Part shown: one piece after another, positions 1 to 12,020 of the stretch
How positions within the stretch are numbered: position 1 is the first letter of the stretch
How the letters are laid out: every line of letters starts with the position of its first letter
Source of the DNA: Mercenaria mercenaria
Taxonomy: Eukaryota; Mollusca; Bivalvia; Venerida; Veneridae
Reading direction: 5' to 3'
NCBI RefSeq assembly: GCF_021730395.1
Contig: NC_069363.1
Coordinates: 50,587,001-50,651,000, forward strand
Length of the DNA: 64,000 nucleotides
The notes under the pieces: generated by a model
Told to the model about the DNA's origin: nothing
Database searches by the model: none
The model's input: only the letters and a program-made list of their open reading frames with translations
Program-made: the position numbers and the translations under genes

Positions 1-2
1 CA

Positions 3-661
3 TCAGCATTGGACATGTTAGCCAGTGTTGCAATACAACAAGACGACAAACAACAACAGGTAGTGTCTCATGATATTCAAGCGGAGTCATCTCCCGTATC
101 ACCTGTGCTTCTGAAGCCAATGGCGTTGCCTAAATCTGCTAAATCAAAAAAAAAATGCAACCAAAGCGTCTCGTACATACCCTTACACATCATCTTACCT
201 CCGCTGAAAGTGTTCGAACAATGGTTTTACGTGAACTCTCAAAAATTAAAACCCTTGCAGAAAAGGAAAAGAAAGCAAAACATAAATTTATGACTTCCAC
301 TCAAGAAAAATCACCAAAAGGTCAGAGGAAAAAGAAAAATAAAGCTGTAAAGCAGAGTAGGTCTGATACAACACAGGGTACTCAACCTAATGAAGAGGAT
401 GATGAAGAAAATGTTACATGCCTAGGTTGTGGAGGTTCATGGAAAGAGGACCAGGAGCTTGGACTGGGAAGAACATGGGTGAATTGTGACTACCGCAAGA
501 AGTGGCTTCACACCGATTGTTGTTCACAGGAGATAAATATTGAAAGTGAAGAGCCTTTCTGCTGTCCAGAATGTACATATTTACATATTTTATATGGTTT
601 TACCTATGCTATTTCCACTGTCCTATGTGTTAGTTTCATTAAGATTTCTTACCAGAAATGA
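3..661 (+). pseudogene. C-terminal part of a pogo/Tigger-type transposase with a PHD finger; one frameshift
   Basis: The 5' end lies outside the window. The reading frame from base 3 gives a Gln/Ser-rich linker (begins SALDMLASVAIQQDD) and runs into a 10-A homopolymer at 146-155, after which the coding frame shifts. The downstream frame has a Lys-rich helical tail (KRLVHTL...REL..IKTLAEKEKKAK) and then a PHD-like zinc finger: Cys-x2-Cys, CDYR, WLH-x2-C and CCPEC. The second Cys of the CDYC pair is Arg, so one zinc ligand appears lost. A Lys-rich tail plus C-terminal PHD finger is typical of pogo/Tigger and Jerky-like DDE transposases in molluscs and fish. The frame change in a poly-A run may be real decay or a sequencing slip. 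It could instead be a domesticated host gene. The DDE domain itself is not visible, so the family call rests on the tail and finger. Confidence 0.55.
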
Positions 662-876
662 ACAAATCTAAATATGATAGTCTCTAATATTGTATTACCT
701 ACTGAAAAAAAATCTTTACTGTAATTATGTACATGTCATTTACATACATATACATTATTTTACTTAAGATTAATATAAATATATTAACTAATCTATTTCA
801 AATTTTTCTCAAAAAAAATGTTTTTACACATTAGAAATACATTGTTTTCTTCACAAAATAGTGTTGATTTTTTCAG

Positions 877-1401
877 GTAACAACTGAACAAGAACCATCT
901 GTAACAGAGCAGGAAGTGTTTGTAAATCATGCAGTAATTAAAGGCTACCATGTCTTCAAAATAAAACCCCCACAAGTAAATCAGCCTTTACTAACAGTTG
1001 ATAGAGAATATGGAAACATTCATGATCATGATGCATGCTTAGTTTGGCTTCCAAATTTAAACTGTTATCCACAAGATCTTCATGAAATGCAGACAGATGA
1101 AACACGTCACCTGAAGTTAAGTGACGTAGCAGGGCTCCCAATAGGTCATCTACCAAGGGGTTTGGACGGATGTTTTCGCAAAATTCTTGATCAGAATAAC
1201 TACATCTTTGTGAAGATAACAGCAGAACCAACACAAAATTTCCCTCCTTGGCCGGCACCCAGTGAGAAAGGTGGTGGTGCGGTAATACCTTGTACATATG
1301 TGATCAAAACAAAACATGTTGATGAAACTGTTCCAGGTCTAAAAAGTGCTATACAGAGTATGGAAGAACGTTCAGTTTTGAATGTAACAGTTAATGATTG
1401 A
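877..1401 (+). CDS. HIRAN-like domain exon (3' terminal exon)
   Basis: A clear splice acceptor (pyrimidine tract ending in tttcag, 871-876) opens a 174-codon frame ending in TGA. It reads VTTEQEPSVTEQEVF, then a compact domain: a basic/hydrophobic strand, a conserved NIHDHDACLVWLP strand, 'PIGHLPRGLDGCFRKIL', and a final 'GGGAVIPCTYVI' strand. The pattern (an HDxxA strand, then GH-(I/L)-PR, then a Gly-rich segment with IPC-Y) matches the HIRAN-like domain common in bivalve and coral predicted proteins. HIRAN domains in HLTF and RAD5 bind DNA 3' ends. It starts in phase 0 and needs an upstream exon. It lies about 220 bp after the PHD-containing frame on the same strand, so the two may be exons of one transcript, but no convincing donor links them. 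A polyadenylation signal (AATAAA) at 1854-1859 would serve it. Confidence 0.5.
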   Translation, partial: VTTEQEPSVTEQEVFVNHAVIKGYHVFKIKPPQVNQPLLTVDREYGNIHDHDACLVWLPNLNCYPQDLHEMQTDETRHLKLSDVAGLPIGHLPRGLDGCFRKILDQNNYIFVKITAEPTQNFPPWPAPSEKGGGAVIPCTYVIKTKHVDETVPGLKSAIQSMEERSVLNVTVND

Positions 1402-1853
1402 ACAAGTCATTTACAGTGCCCCTAGACATGTTTTCAAAAGGTGATATTGTACTAGTAATTATGCAAATGCTATATAGAATGCATGTATGTACCATTGTTT
1501 TGATACTTTTCCTTCCCTTTGTAGTTAATAATACTGTATTCAAATATTTTTGCGTTTCAGTTATTGAATTATAAAAGTTACAGGGAGAAAATGTTCATTT
1601 TTTTTTTAAATTGTCCCCAGAATTTTTGGGGAGGACTGTATCTATTTCTGTCAACATTTTAAATAGTGTGTTTACCATTCCAGTAATGTTGAACAAATCA
1701 GGTTAGAATGTTATGCGCTTATATTTTTATTTTTTATACATTTTATTCATATGCAGAGGTACTGCTGTTTTTGTACATAAAGTTATATATTTTATCTCAT
1801 TTTATGATCTCTTTTCATAATGCCATAATATGCCGTAATATATTTTTCTGCTA

Positions 1854-1859
1854 AATAAA
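1854..1859 (+). terminator. Polyadenylation signal AATAAA
   Basis: A canonical AATAAA hexamer about 450 bases after the HIRAN-like stop codon, at the end of an AT-rich 3'-UTR-like stretch. It is followed within 60-80 bases by TG/T-rich sequence. AATAAA is frequent by chance in AT-rich DNA, so its assignment to the HIRAN-like transcript is positional only. Confidence 0.3.
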
Positions 1860-2689
1860 TGTGATTGATATTTAAAGATCAGGAAACTTGACTGTCTTTG
1901 CTCATTACCTGTACTGTTTTTCTTGTTGTTGTTTTTTGTTTGTTTTAAGTCAACATGCAATTGATATGTTAAATATTAAAGTTGATATGTTAAATATAAA
2001 AGTTATAAAATCATTAGTTTTATCATTTAGTTTAATTTCAGCCCATATCTTTTTACTACATGAAATTATGTCAAGATTTGAGTGGCTAGTGGATAACACA
2101 ACTGTATCTGTCAAAAATGACAATCAAAATCTATTTTGAGATGACCCCCAGATAGCAAAGATCTATAAATAGATACGAGATCGGAACTGATTGACTGATA
2201 CCGGAACTACTTGAATTGGACGCTTTGTTTACATGCGGGATTAACGTACTTGTTTATGCTCAATTTTATTAAAGTTGGGCTTAAATTGTAGCTGAAAGAA
2301 TTGTCTTTCATTCCATTTAAGAAAAAGAAAAGTTTGCATAGCATATGTAGAATTTGCAGCAAAAAGGCATAACGTGTGCCGCAACTGATTGAATGACTGT
2401 ATCTTTCCCCGGCGCATGCTCGGACAAATGTATACTTTCCCCGCTAGGTAGGCAAGAATTGGCTGTCATACGGACAGCTCTTGTAATACCATTCCGTTCG
2501 TATTTTATGCAGAGTCTGTGTTCCATGTATACATTTCTATGTGGTGTGTTGTACGGCTGGTGTTCTTTGAACTTTTCCTATTGTTGTTGTTTTTTCTTCA
2601 GAAATATTCAAGCAATTAATTACGTTGTTTTTAGATTTATGGTTTGCTCCGTGTCCGTCCGTATCCGGTCACACAAAGTAGGATCCTCC

Positions 2690-3330
2690 AATCACTTTAC
2701 ATGTACACTATAATTCTCTTCATGAATCTTGGTACATGGATAGATGGCCATATGGAAAATATGTACGTCTGTTTATTTTGTTGCTGCGGAAAAAAAGTTG
2801 TTACTTTGGAGCAAAAAGCAGAAGATAATTTGTCACGAACCTTAAGACAAAGTTAGATGGCAATATGCACAATGTACATGCCTATTTATTTCTTATTATG
2901 GCTAACTATATGGTTGCTAGGGCAACAAATAGTCCAAAAATATGACAAATTTGCGGATTATGTGAAAACTTAAAAACTAAAAAGTACATATAGGTAAAAG
3001 ACAATGTGGAGAACATGCACGTTATTACATGTATTTTATCATTTCATTTTCTCCGTTTATCCGTCCGCTTGTCCATTTGTCTGTCCTAGTGTCAGACACA
3101 AATGGTGGATTTTGTCATAATTGAAAAAGTACAAGATACCAGATACATGGATATATAGCAAAATAGAAAATATGCACATCATTTTATTTTGTTGCTGTTG
3201 CAACAATTGTGGTTACTATGGCAACAAAATATGACAAAAAAGAAGGCTCATAGCTTAATACGTAGAAGAAATGTTTTCATGTCTTGAAGATGGTAAATTA
3301 TTTGGAGAATATACAGGTTCTTCAGACTTC
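2690..3330 (+). repeat. Three or more diverged copies of a ~170-200 bp repeat unit
   Basis: The same order of phrases recurs three times: 'acatggatagatggccat', a phrase like 'aaaatatgtac...tttattttgttgct', then 'gttactatggcaac' or a variant such as 'gttgctagggcaac'. Occurrences start near 2730, 2850 and 3140, with a weaker trailing copy near 3260. No coding potential is visible. The stretch 1402-2690 between the HIRAN-like exon and these repeats shows nothing recognisable apart from AT-rich sequence. Confidence 0.5.
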
Positions 3331-3581
3331 AGTCAAATTTTAATAAAAATGTGGTTCCTATGGCAGAAATGTGAAAAATACTCCTTTAGGTAGGAGACTT
3401 ATTGCTGGGCAATAGTCTTGTTCCACACTGGCCTCCAGTATATTAGTCAATTATATTAATATATCTACTGATTTACATCGTCAGTGTGAAAATGCAATAT
3501 CGCTTTCATCAAATTGTGTATATTATACAAAAATGTACTAAATCTTTTTTTTGCAGTCTAGCGAAGAAAACTACATTGAAA

Positions 3582-5319
3582 ATGGAAGTATCTGGAAAGA
3601 GAACTAAAATGCCGCAGCTAACTTCATCGTTTTCCAAAGGGTCATCGGAAGATTTTGACTTTTTCTGTGAACCTTGTGCTAGTGAAAGTACCCACGTTGA
3701 AGCAAATGGGTACTGCAAGAACTGTGAGGAATTTCTTTGCTCTACGTGTTTTGCGTCTCATCGTCGAGTGAGACTGACTAAGAATCATATACTTCTCGAC
3801 AAAAGCAGCATGCCCAAGCAGCAGAAATCTGTAAACAAAGAATCTGACTGCAAAGTTAACTGTACAAAACATCCCAAAGAGATCATCATCTACTTCTGTG
3901 CATCCCATGACGAAGTTGGATGCCACATTTGTATGTCATCAAAGCATAGCAAGTGTGTGAATGAATACATACCTGATATTGCCGATGGAACCAAGGATGG
4001 TTCAGAATACAAAGACCTGCTCAAAGAACTTGATGATATTGAGATTGAAGCAGTCCGAAAAGAGACAAAAGCAACAACAAACAAACAAATCACAGAGCAA
4101 AGCTATTCAGCGGCAATAAGATCTATTTGTGAATTTAGAAAAGACATAAATGCTGACCTTGACCAACTGCAACATATTCTTTCTGAGGAAGCTATGCAAG
4201 TAAAAAAAGAAGAAGAAATGAGTATGGACAGTATAATAAAAGAATGCCACCTCATCATGAAAAATGCAAGTACGTATAAGAACGAAATGAAAAGCGATGC
4301 TATTGAAAACCCGCATGCGTTTGTAATGATGAAATTATATAAAACTGAAATAAAAACACACCAGAAAAAAATGTCAGAATATGAATCAATTAAGGAAGCC
4401 AAAACTGTTAGTTTTAAGCCAAACAATTCAATACGAAATATCAATGAGCTAGGGAAACTTGTGTTTGTAAACCAAACCTATGTTGAACCCATACCGGAAA
4501 GGGCAGTAAACATTGTTCCAAGTGTAACTGATACCATAAATGTAAAGTCAAGTGTAGATACAACGGACTGTAAGATCTATGGAATTGACAGATTCTCCAA
4601 AGATGAGCTCGTAATAGCAGATTTTGCAAACAAAACAGTTAAAGTTATTGACCGTAACCGAAACCAAGTGAAGCGTACGTTAAAAGTGGTGAGAAAGCCG
4701 TGGGACCTTGCAGTTTTGAGAAATGGAAGAATTGCAGCGGCTTTTACACAATATATTCTGATATTTTGTAAGTCGTTGGACTATCAAGTCTATAAAACAA
4801 TTAAAATCAGTGGCGAGAGCAGAGGCATCACGACTTTGTCTAGCAATAAGATAATAGCAACTTTTGAGCATCCAGCAAAAGTAGTGGTACTTACCTACGA
4901 TGGGGATATTTTGAACACGATTTCTGCTACAACAGATTCAGGAGATACTATAGGATCCAGAACATGTGGCAGTTAGTCCAGACGAGAACTATCTATATGT
5001 CTGTGATTATAGAAAACGAAGTATCACAAAACTTTCAATGACAGGGACCGTGACAGCAGTTTGCAGTGTTGTGATATATCAGCCTCATGGAATCACAGTG
5101 TCATCTGACGGCAGTCTATATGTTTGTGATTATCCTGCAAATAAGATACTTAAGATTTCAGCAGATCTGTCAAGCTTTGAAACCGTTTTGACAGAAAAGA
5201 ATGGTATTTACAGTCCATTGTCAGTCTATTTCTGTGAAGACAGAAAGCAGCTATACGTAAGCTGTGAACACAGCAACATCAAAAACAATGGGAATGAAAT
5301 ATTGTCATTTAGGTTTTAG
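3582..5319 (+). CDS. B-box (TRIM-like) protein with coiled coil and C-terminal beta-propeller; carries one frameshift
   Basis: An acceptor (tttttttgcag, ending at 3556) opens the exon, and the first ATG after it is at 3582. No RING is present. B-box 1 covers about residues 29-69 (C29, C32, C45, C48, C53, C56, H60, H69). B-box 2 covers about 94-122 (C94, H97, C106, H109, C114, C117, H122). A long charged, probably coiled-coil segment follows (about 135-320). After it come NHL/six-bladed-propeller-like repeats with FSKDELVIADFANKTVKVID, 'VSPDENYLYVCDY' and 'VSSDGSLYVCDY'. This is the bivalve TRIM-like layout (TRIM2/3/56/71 kin), probably a cytoplasmic scaffold or immune regulator. Near 4950-4966 the frame changes: the first frame stops at 4976, while the propeller continues in another frame to the stop at 5317-5319. 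This is a real disabling mutation or an assembly error, since no GT-AG intron is evident there. Without the RING, ligase activity cannot be assumed. Confidence 0.8.
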
Positions 5320-6446
5320 TTTTTATATACCACGTTGATTGAATCATAGAAGGTTGTCTATATTATGCTGTTTCTGACTGTTACTATGACCATCAAGCTT
5401 TAGAAGAATGTCCCCATCGTATATTTAAGGTTTTTTGCCATGTCCGCGTTAAGGTGGTCACGTTTTGAATTTCCGATGAATAACAAAAAAAAACAAAGAA
5501 TATTCAGTTCTTTCCAAACACCGTTATGTTATGATTCAACCAAATAGTTTCCTTTATCTAACAGAAAGGAACAATCCTTATATCTTAATATTGAGGTTTG
5601 GTACCTTTGTAACAGACAATAAACTAAAACAATAGAAATTCATACGTGGCTTCGGTCAGCTCAACAAAGCACAAATTTTAATGTGGAATGTAAAGTAAGT
5701 TACACACTACAATATCCGACCAAGATACTTACAAAAACAATGCATTTGCAGAATTGAGAGATAAAAATAATTTTGACAGCTCGTGAAAACTAATGACAAA
5801 TTTTGACAGGTATATGATGACTCAAGACCTAATTAATTTTTTTCTGTTATTTCTAACTTCCAGTTTGATTTTCTTAAAAATGGGTATTCTATATTGTAGC
5901 TTACAACTCGTGAATAAAAACAATATAAAAACATATTGTTACCTCACTGTCGTTTTGTCTATCCAAGTCACGTATTAATTCCTACTGTTTCAGTCGTTTG
6001 TCACTAATTAGAGCAACTCACACATCCCTTATTTTCACATAGATATTGAGAATCTATCTAATGAGCACATGTATTGTAAACACAATTTTAATACCGATTG
6101 TGTATTGCAATAATGCTAAACTATCTCAGCCGTGACGTGTCCTTAATTAACCGATGTAAGGTCCTGCGAAATTATAAATAGATTTTTTGGAAGCAAAGAG
6201 CGAAACCAATTATTATATAAGATAACGCCCATCACACCCTATAGCACCGCCTTAAGAAAAATTCTGTTACAAAGATATGTTAGATGGATTCCATAATGGC
6301 GTAGGACCAAAAGTATAATAACACTTAAGTAATAAGAATTTCTATGGCCACCGTAAGGCACTTAAGGACTGCTGTTGTAATAGTTAATAAAATACATGTA
6401 TATAAGAAGACCCTTTGAAAACACAGATTGCAACCAAGCAAAATGT
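5320..6446. other. Intergenic, no gene recognised
   Basis: AT-rich sequence after the B-box gene. Short chance frames only, no splice-bounded frame, and no repeat that I can name. It contains the probable 3' UTR of the B-box gene. Confidence 0.5.
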
Positions 6447-6736
6447 TTTGTTTGTTTTGGGTTTAACGCCGATTTTTTTCAACAGTATTACAATTATATA
6501 ACGGTGGGCAGTTAACCTAACCCGTGTTCCTGGAGTCTGTACCAGTACAAAACTGTTCTATGCAAGTAACTGCCAACTCCTCACATGAATCAGGGGTGGA
6601 AGACGAGTACTTTAAGGCACAATGCTTTTTTATCAAATCGTCACGGAGAACATACGTCTCGCCCGAGGTTCAAACTCACGACCCCGCGATCCGTAGATCT
6701 GCGATCTCTCAATCAAACGAAGCGGGCGGGAGGGCA
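6447..6736 (-). mobile_element. tRNA-headed SINE (family A), minus strand
   Basis: On the plus strand it begins ttgtttgttttgggtttaac and ends agcgggcgggagg. Read on the minus strand, the right end is a degenerate tRNA-like head. A-box-like sequence lies in 'gcttcg...gagagatcgc' and a B-box-like element is 'gagtttgaacctcgg'. The body contains the shared phrases 'gggcagttaacctaacc' and 'gtaactgccaactcc', and the tail reads 'cgttaaacccaaaacaaac'. A second, better-aligned copy lies at 22243-22510, which supports an interspersed element. The 370 bases after it (6737-7114) show nothing recognisable. Confidence 0.7.
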
Positions 6737-7114
6737 CCTAATTTTCTCTACTGCAGTATAACATGATGAACTGATATCTGTCAATAATGTATAAACAGTA
6801 TTGTACTACATATACAATATGTTTTAACAAAACACTTGGATTAAAATTTGTTATATAAAAACCTATAGTTGTTTTCATATAGCATTTTTGGCCGATTATG
6901 AAAAAGGTATCATATAAGTTGTTTATAGTAAAAAAAAATTCTTTATAAGTCCACACAAAACTCTTTACCAGGTAGAGATAGGTCAAAATACACCTAAAAC
7001 TTGGATGTAACACGCATGTTGTACCACAGAAAACTTGTCTCAATTTTTCCCTAGGGCCTGTAATAAATAAGTTACAATATAAGCTATTTATAGTAAAGCA
7101 AAGGGACATAGTTC

Positions 7115-9335
7115 TACAAACAAGACTGCCTCATGGTTGTGAACATTTGTACCAAGTTACATCAAAAGCCCTCCATGCATAAAGAAGGCATTTGACCTCT
7201 AAGTGTGACCTTGACCTTAGATCTAGGGACCCGGTTCTTCCGCACAACAATCCATCTCATGGTAGTGAACATTTATGCCAAGTTACATCAAAATCCCTCC
7301 ATGCATGAAGAAAAAGTGTTCTAGACAAAGTCATTCTTGTATCTGACATTTGGCCTGTCTGTGTGACCTTGACCTTCGACCTAGGGACCAGATTCTTGCG
7401 CATGACACTCCGTCTCATAGCGGGGAACATTTGTGCCAAGTAATATTCAAATCCTGTTTTGCATGACCAAGTTATCCACCGGACAGGAAAAATGTCCCAT
7501 TGACCTTTGATCTCCAAGTGTGACCTTGACCTTTAAGCTAGGGTTCTGGGTTTGCGCATGACACGTCACCTCATCATGGAGAATATTTATGCCAAGTAAT
7601 ATTAAACTATCTTGATGGATGACAGAGTTCTGGACCGGACAGGAAAAAAAACCCTATTGACCTTTGACCTCAAATTGTGACCTTTACCTTTGAGCTAGAG
7701 GTCCGGGTTTGGGGGCAAGGGACAGTTAATTTGAAAATTCCACAAATCTGCGCTGATACCAGTGCGAAAAAAAACACATGAAAATCCAATTTTGATAAAT
7801 TCAAGGCAAGTTTGAGCGAATGTATTGAATAGACTTAGCACTTCATTGTGTGACATTTTCAGCCTGCCGATTCTGTTGCTTCTGTGATAAAAACGAGTAA
7901 AACGCAGGTTTCAGGACACTAAATTTTGAGGCATTAATGGCCCAAAATGCTCACCTTGCGCGACATGTACCGTATTATCTGCAAATGACTGACCTAAAAT
8001 ACATGCATATTTTTAAAGCATGTGGCCAGACGAAAATAATGGTGGGAAGAAAAGTGTCACATAACCGTTTACTTTTTTCCGCTATTTTGAGCTGAATCTG
8101 GATGGATGAATGACCGTTTCCATTTCGTCTGAATTCCGTTACCTCAGGTAAGATTTTAGACCCGGCCGTCTACACGGAGCTAGGAAAATCGATTCAAGTA
8201 GATATCTACTTTACACAATAACTACTCGTACGCAGGAATCCTCAGTTCTATAAACATCATAAATAACCAGTTGAATATAAATGCCTTTAAAGTGCATCTG
8301 TCTATTTTATTTTAAAAACGTACCCAGGCCAAATACGAAACTGACCCCTGCCACTTTTTGCGCATGACACGTCACCTCGTCATGGGAAACATTTTTGCCA
8401 AGTTATATTAAAATACCTTCATGGATGGCAGAGTTATGGATCGGACACGAAACAGACCCTGTTCATGCCATGTTAACATTTGACTGCCATGTGTGACTTT
8501 GACCTTTCAGCTAGAGGTCTGAAAGTCGTGCGTGACACATCGTCTTATTATGAGGTACATTTATGCCAAGTAATATTAAAATCCCTTCATGGATGGCAGA
8601 GTTATGGACCGGACAGGAAAAAGGCCCTGTTGACTTTTGACCTCCAATTGTGACCTTGAGGCATACAGACACTAAATAGAAAAATGGCGCGAAAAAAAAT
8701 GGTAGTCGCATAATGGCGGATACAAATAGTCCTCAGTTCTTTTGCTCTGTAGAGCTATTTTCCTTATTTTCTTTGCAATTGTTTTTTGCTAAAACCACAT
8801 GACAGATCTATACTTGACATGTAGGTAACATTTTCATAATGAAATAACAACATGACAAAATCTTTCATGGAAACTTAGATCATACACCACCAGTATAATT
8901 TGGGGTCTCATTTTTTAGCTGATTTTGCAGTTTGTGTGTTTGACTGAAATTATTTTTCTTGCATCAAACATGACCCCCACTTTTCCTTTGATTTTTAGTT
9001 AGCACTGACAATATTCTTCAAGAAAATGTAAGTTACAGAAATTTAAAATGGGTCTTGATGTGTGCTGCGGTCATTGGAAATAGGTCAATTTTATATAGAA
9101 TAAAGAACAACAACTATTTAGTGTGTTATAACCTTGACCTTTAAGCTAGGTGTCCGGGTTTTGCGCATGACACGTCGTCTCACCATGGGGAACATTTGTG
9201 CCAAGTAATATCAAAATCCCTTCATGGATGACAGAGTTATGACCGGACACGAAATTGCGGACGGACGGAAATACGGACGGACGGAAAAGCGCATTACTAT
9301 AGTCTCCGAAACTGGTTTTCAACCAGTAGGGGACT
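7115..9335 (+). repeat. Bivalve interspersed repeat built of ~180 bp units, in three blocks
   Basis: Units carry the ordered phrases 'gtgtgaccttgacctt', 'gagctagggtccgggtt', 'gcgcatgacacgtc', 'ctcatcatggggaacattt', 'gccaagtaatattaaaat', 'ccttcatggatg', 'agagttatggaccggaca'. Block 1 is about 7115-7715 (three or more units), block 2 about 8350-8655, block 3 about 9125-9335. Block 3 ends with a cggacggacggaa run and 'gaaactggttttcaaccagtaggggacta', the usual end of this family. Unrelated unique sequence splits the blocks (7735-8340 and 8660-9120), probably from later insertions. A copy in the opposite orientation lies at 28890-29115. Confidence 0.75.
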
Positions 9336-10870
9336 AATAACAATACACGATTATTTGTGATAAGGCCATGACAAATGAAAATTATGTATTTGTAAATATA
9401 TGACATGGTATATTGGAAAGTAATGAGGAAATATGATGGACATTGCTCCAGCGACGATGCATAGACACAACATGCAAAAAACTATAATAATAAGCACAAA
9501 CTGAATACACTAAGACCTATAAGGTCACACACCAGTAAATATTATTCCCTATATATTCTATATAAAACTGACATTTTTTAAAGAGCTACCAAACATAGCT
9601 AGACCCATTTCAGGGAACAAATCCTTACCTCATTTTAAAGAGTTTTGATAAAAATGATACAAAATGAAGAGAAAAGTAGGGGTCATATATCTTCTAAGAG
9701 AGAGTGTCACATTTGCTTACTGTAAAATCACATTAAAATCACACTGCTGTGACTTGTTTTCACTTCACCAAATGCAACCTCCTCTCCCATTTTTTCTACC
9801 AAAATGTCAAATATACGTGCACAATGAAATACAAACATAAACCAGCTTTAATTTAGACCTCTGTGGCCATGCCAAGTGAAAATATAGTGTTCAAAATCCT
9901 GTTTGCCATTCGCGACTAGACTAGATGGCTCTGGTTCCTTTACTATAGTAAGTTAAAGTTCTAGTTGTTCACTCTGTAGAGATAATGAGGCGAAGATGCT
10001 CTCAGAGATTCCTAGGAAATGAGATGATAACCGTTTATATGACTGAATATACGAAGTCAAATGCATTTAGTACGAACTCCAGTTAAACGACAAGAACACA
10101 AAGCAAAGTCCGAAGCAAACGTGTGTACATATGATGATTTTTTATCGTTTATGAATAACATACGTACATGTATATATGCATTACAACACGAGCACGGACA
10201 CGGATGCTAGGAGAGGGATTGTAACATAAACTATTACAACAGATTTAAAATCATCCACGCAACAACTAACTGAGCTAACCACCAGACTTGGGATTAAACA
10301 GAGGGGTTATTAAAACTGTACTGACTGAATAGCGGACAGTGCGAACCACGTCCGTGCAGGCTGGTCTTGGTCTGCATTGGTCGTAAAAGTAGAATCAACT
10401 AAAGTAAAAACGTTATCAGTATTTTGGTTTCACGATTTTCGGCACAAGTATTCTGTATCATCAAACACTGATAACTACGAACAAGTTTTATATACATAAT
10501 GAAGCAGATTTTTATTGTTCAAGCTTTCTTATCAATCACTGCAATTTAATAGCATGATAAAGATAAATGGAATATATTCGTATTTCAGAAAATTATAGAC
10601 TATGTGAATTCGCTATTGTTACATTTTGATCGCAGCTTTTAAGGTGATTTACGTTTTTCAATAAAAAAAAATCAAATTACATGGCCGCCAAAATTAATTT
10701 CCAAACACGTAAGAACCACTGTTAGAGATAACAAAAATACGGATGCTTCAAAACTCTCATATTACAAAAAAAATCAAAATTTCTTTCCTAGTATGACAGC
10801 AATAACATGTTTATTGCCCCTGGCTCCGAACATATAGCCTTGCTCCCTGGCTGCAGAGTTGTTTTTGTTA
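9336..10870. other. Intergenic, no gene recognised
   Basis: AT-rich and without a convincing frame. Near 10320-10390 is a weak remnant ('gcgaaccacgtccgtgcaggctggtcttgg') resembling foldback MITE sequence; a similar remnant lies at 14085-14160. Confidence 0.4.
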
Positions 10871-10871
10871 T

Positions 10872-11440
10872 CCTTCGACGAAAGTCGGAGGGATATAGTT
10901 TTGGTGTTGTCCGTCCGTCCGTCCGTCCTTCCATCCGTCTTTCCGTCCGTCCGTCCTTCCGTCTTTCCGTCCGTCCGTCCGTCCGGAGCCATATCTAGGA
11001 AATGGTTGGGAATATTTATTTAAAACTTCATATACATGTTCACCACTATGAGTTCTTGCGGCCCGTCGAGTTTCAGTCAGATTGCCCAGTTAACACCAGA
11101 GTTATGGCCCTTAGAAGTTTCTAGTGTTAACTATATAGGGTACTATAAATATGCCAATTTCTGCATCATAACTTTTGATATATTTGACCTAGAACTATGA
11201 AACTTAAACAGAATTTAGATCACCATAATGTGGTTGTGTACACACAATTTCATTCGGATTTATATGTAAATTAAGAGTTATTGCCCTTTAATTGTATAAA
11301 AATCCACATATTTGTACATAACAAACTTACCATTTGGTAGACTTTCATTAAATTTCTTTCATTCTTTTCCATGAACATTTATTGTAAACATGTGAAGTTG
11401 TGTACCCACACCTGGTAACCCCCTTACCTTGATCACACAC

Positions 11441-11499
<59 letters not shown>

Positions 11500-12020
11500 A
11501 CACACACACAAAAAGAAATCATTCCTTTTTTTAGATTTTTTTCAAACAAACTTCATATACATGTTCACCACTATGAGTTTATGGGGCCCATCAAGTTTCA
11601 GAAAGATTGCCCAAGTAACACCAGAGTTATGGCCCTTAGAAGTTTCTAGTGTTACCTATATAGGGTACTATAGATCTATAGATATGGCAATTTCTGCATC
11701 ATAACTTTTGATATATTTGACCTAGAACTATGAAACTTTAACAGAATTTAGAGCACTATAATGTGGTTGTGCACAGACAATTTTGTACGGATTTATTTTG
11801 TAACTTCAGAGTTATTGCCCTTTAATTGTCTAAAAATCCACATATTTGTACGTAACAAACTTACGATTTGGCAGAATTTCATTAAATTTCTTTCATTCTT
11901 TTCTGTGAACATTTATTATAAACATGTGAAGTTGCGCATCCACACCTGGTCACCCATTTGCCTTGGTCACACCCCCTCCCCCCCCCCACCCCCCCCCCCC
12001 CCAAAAAAAAAAAAAATTTT
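10872..12020 (+). repeat. Tandem pair of a ~550 bp bivalve repeat with CCGT simple repeat and poly-C
   Basis: Starts with 'ccttcgacgaaagtcggagg' and a (ccgt)n-like run (10910-10985). The body 'cttcatatacatgttcacca...agagttatggcccttagaag' then occurs at about 11028-11130 and again at about 11550-11645. Both copies continue through 'aacttttgatatatttgacc' and 'tgtggttgtg' and finish in a C-rich tract (11444-11499 and about 11970-12001). The two copies are clearly homologous but diverged. The C-tracts make frames here look proline-rich; I do not regard them as genes. Confidence 0.7.
11444..11499 (+). repeat. Homopolymer: 56 consecutive C
   Basis: An uninterrupted run of 56 C followed directly by (CA)n. 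It sits at the C-rich end of the first copy of the tandem repeat around it. Its length in the real genome may differ, because such runs are poorly resolved by sequencing. Confidence 0.9.

Noticed and set aside
10774-10998. Proteins rich in DGRT or SVRP repeats
   Set aside because: They are translations of the (ccgt)n simple repeat at 10910-10985.
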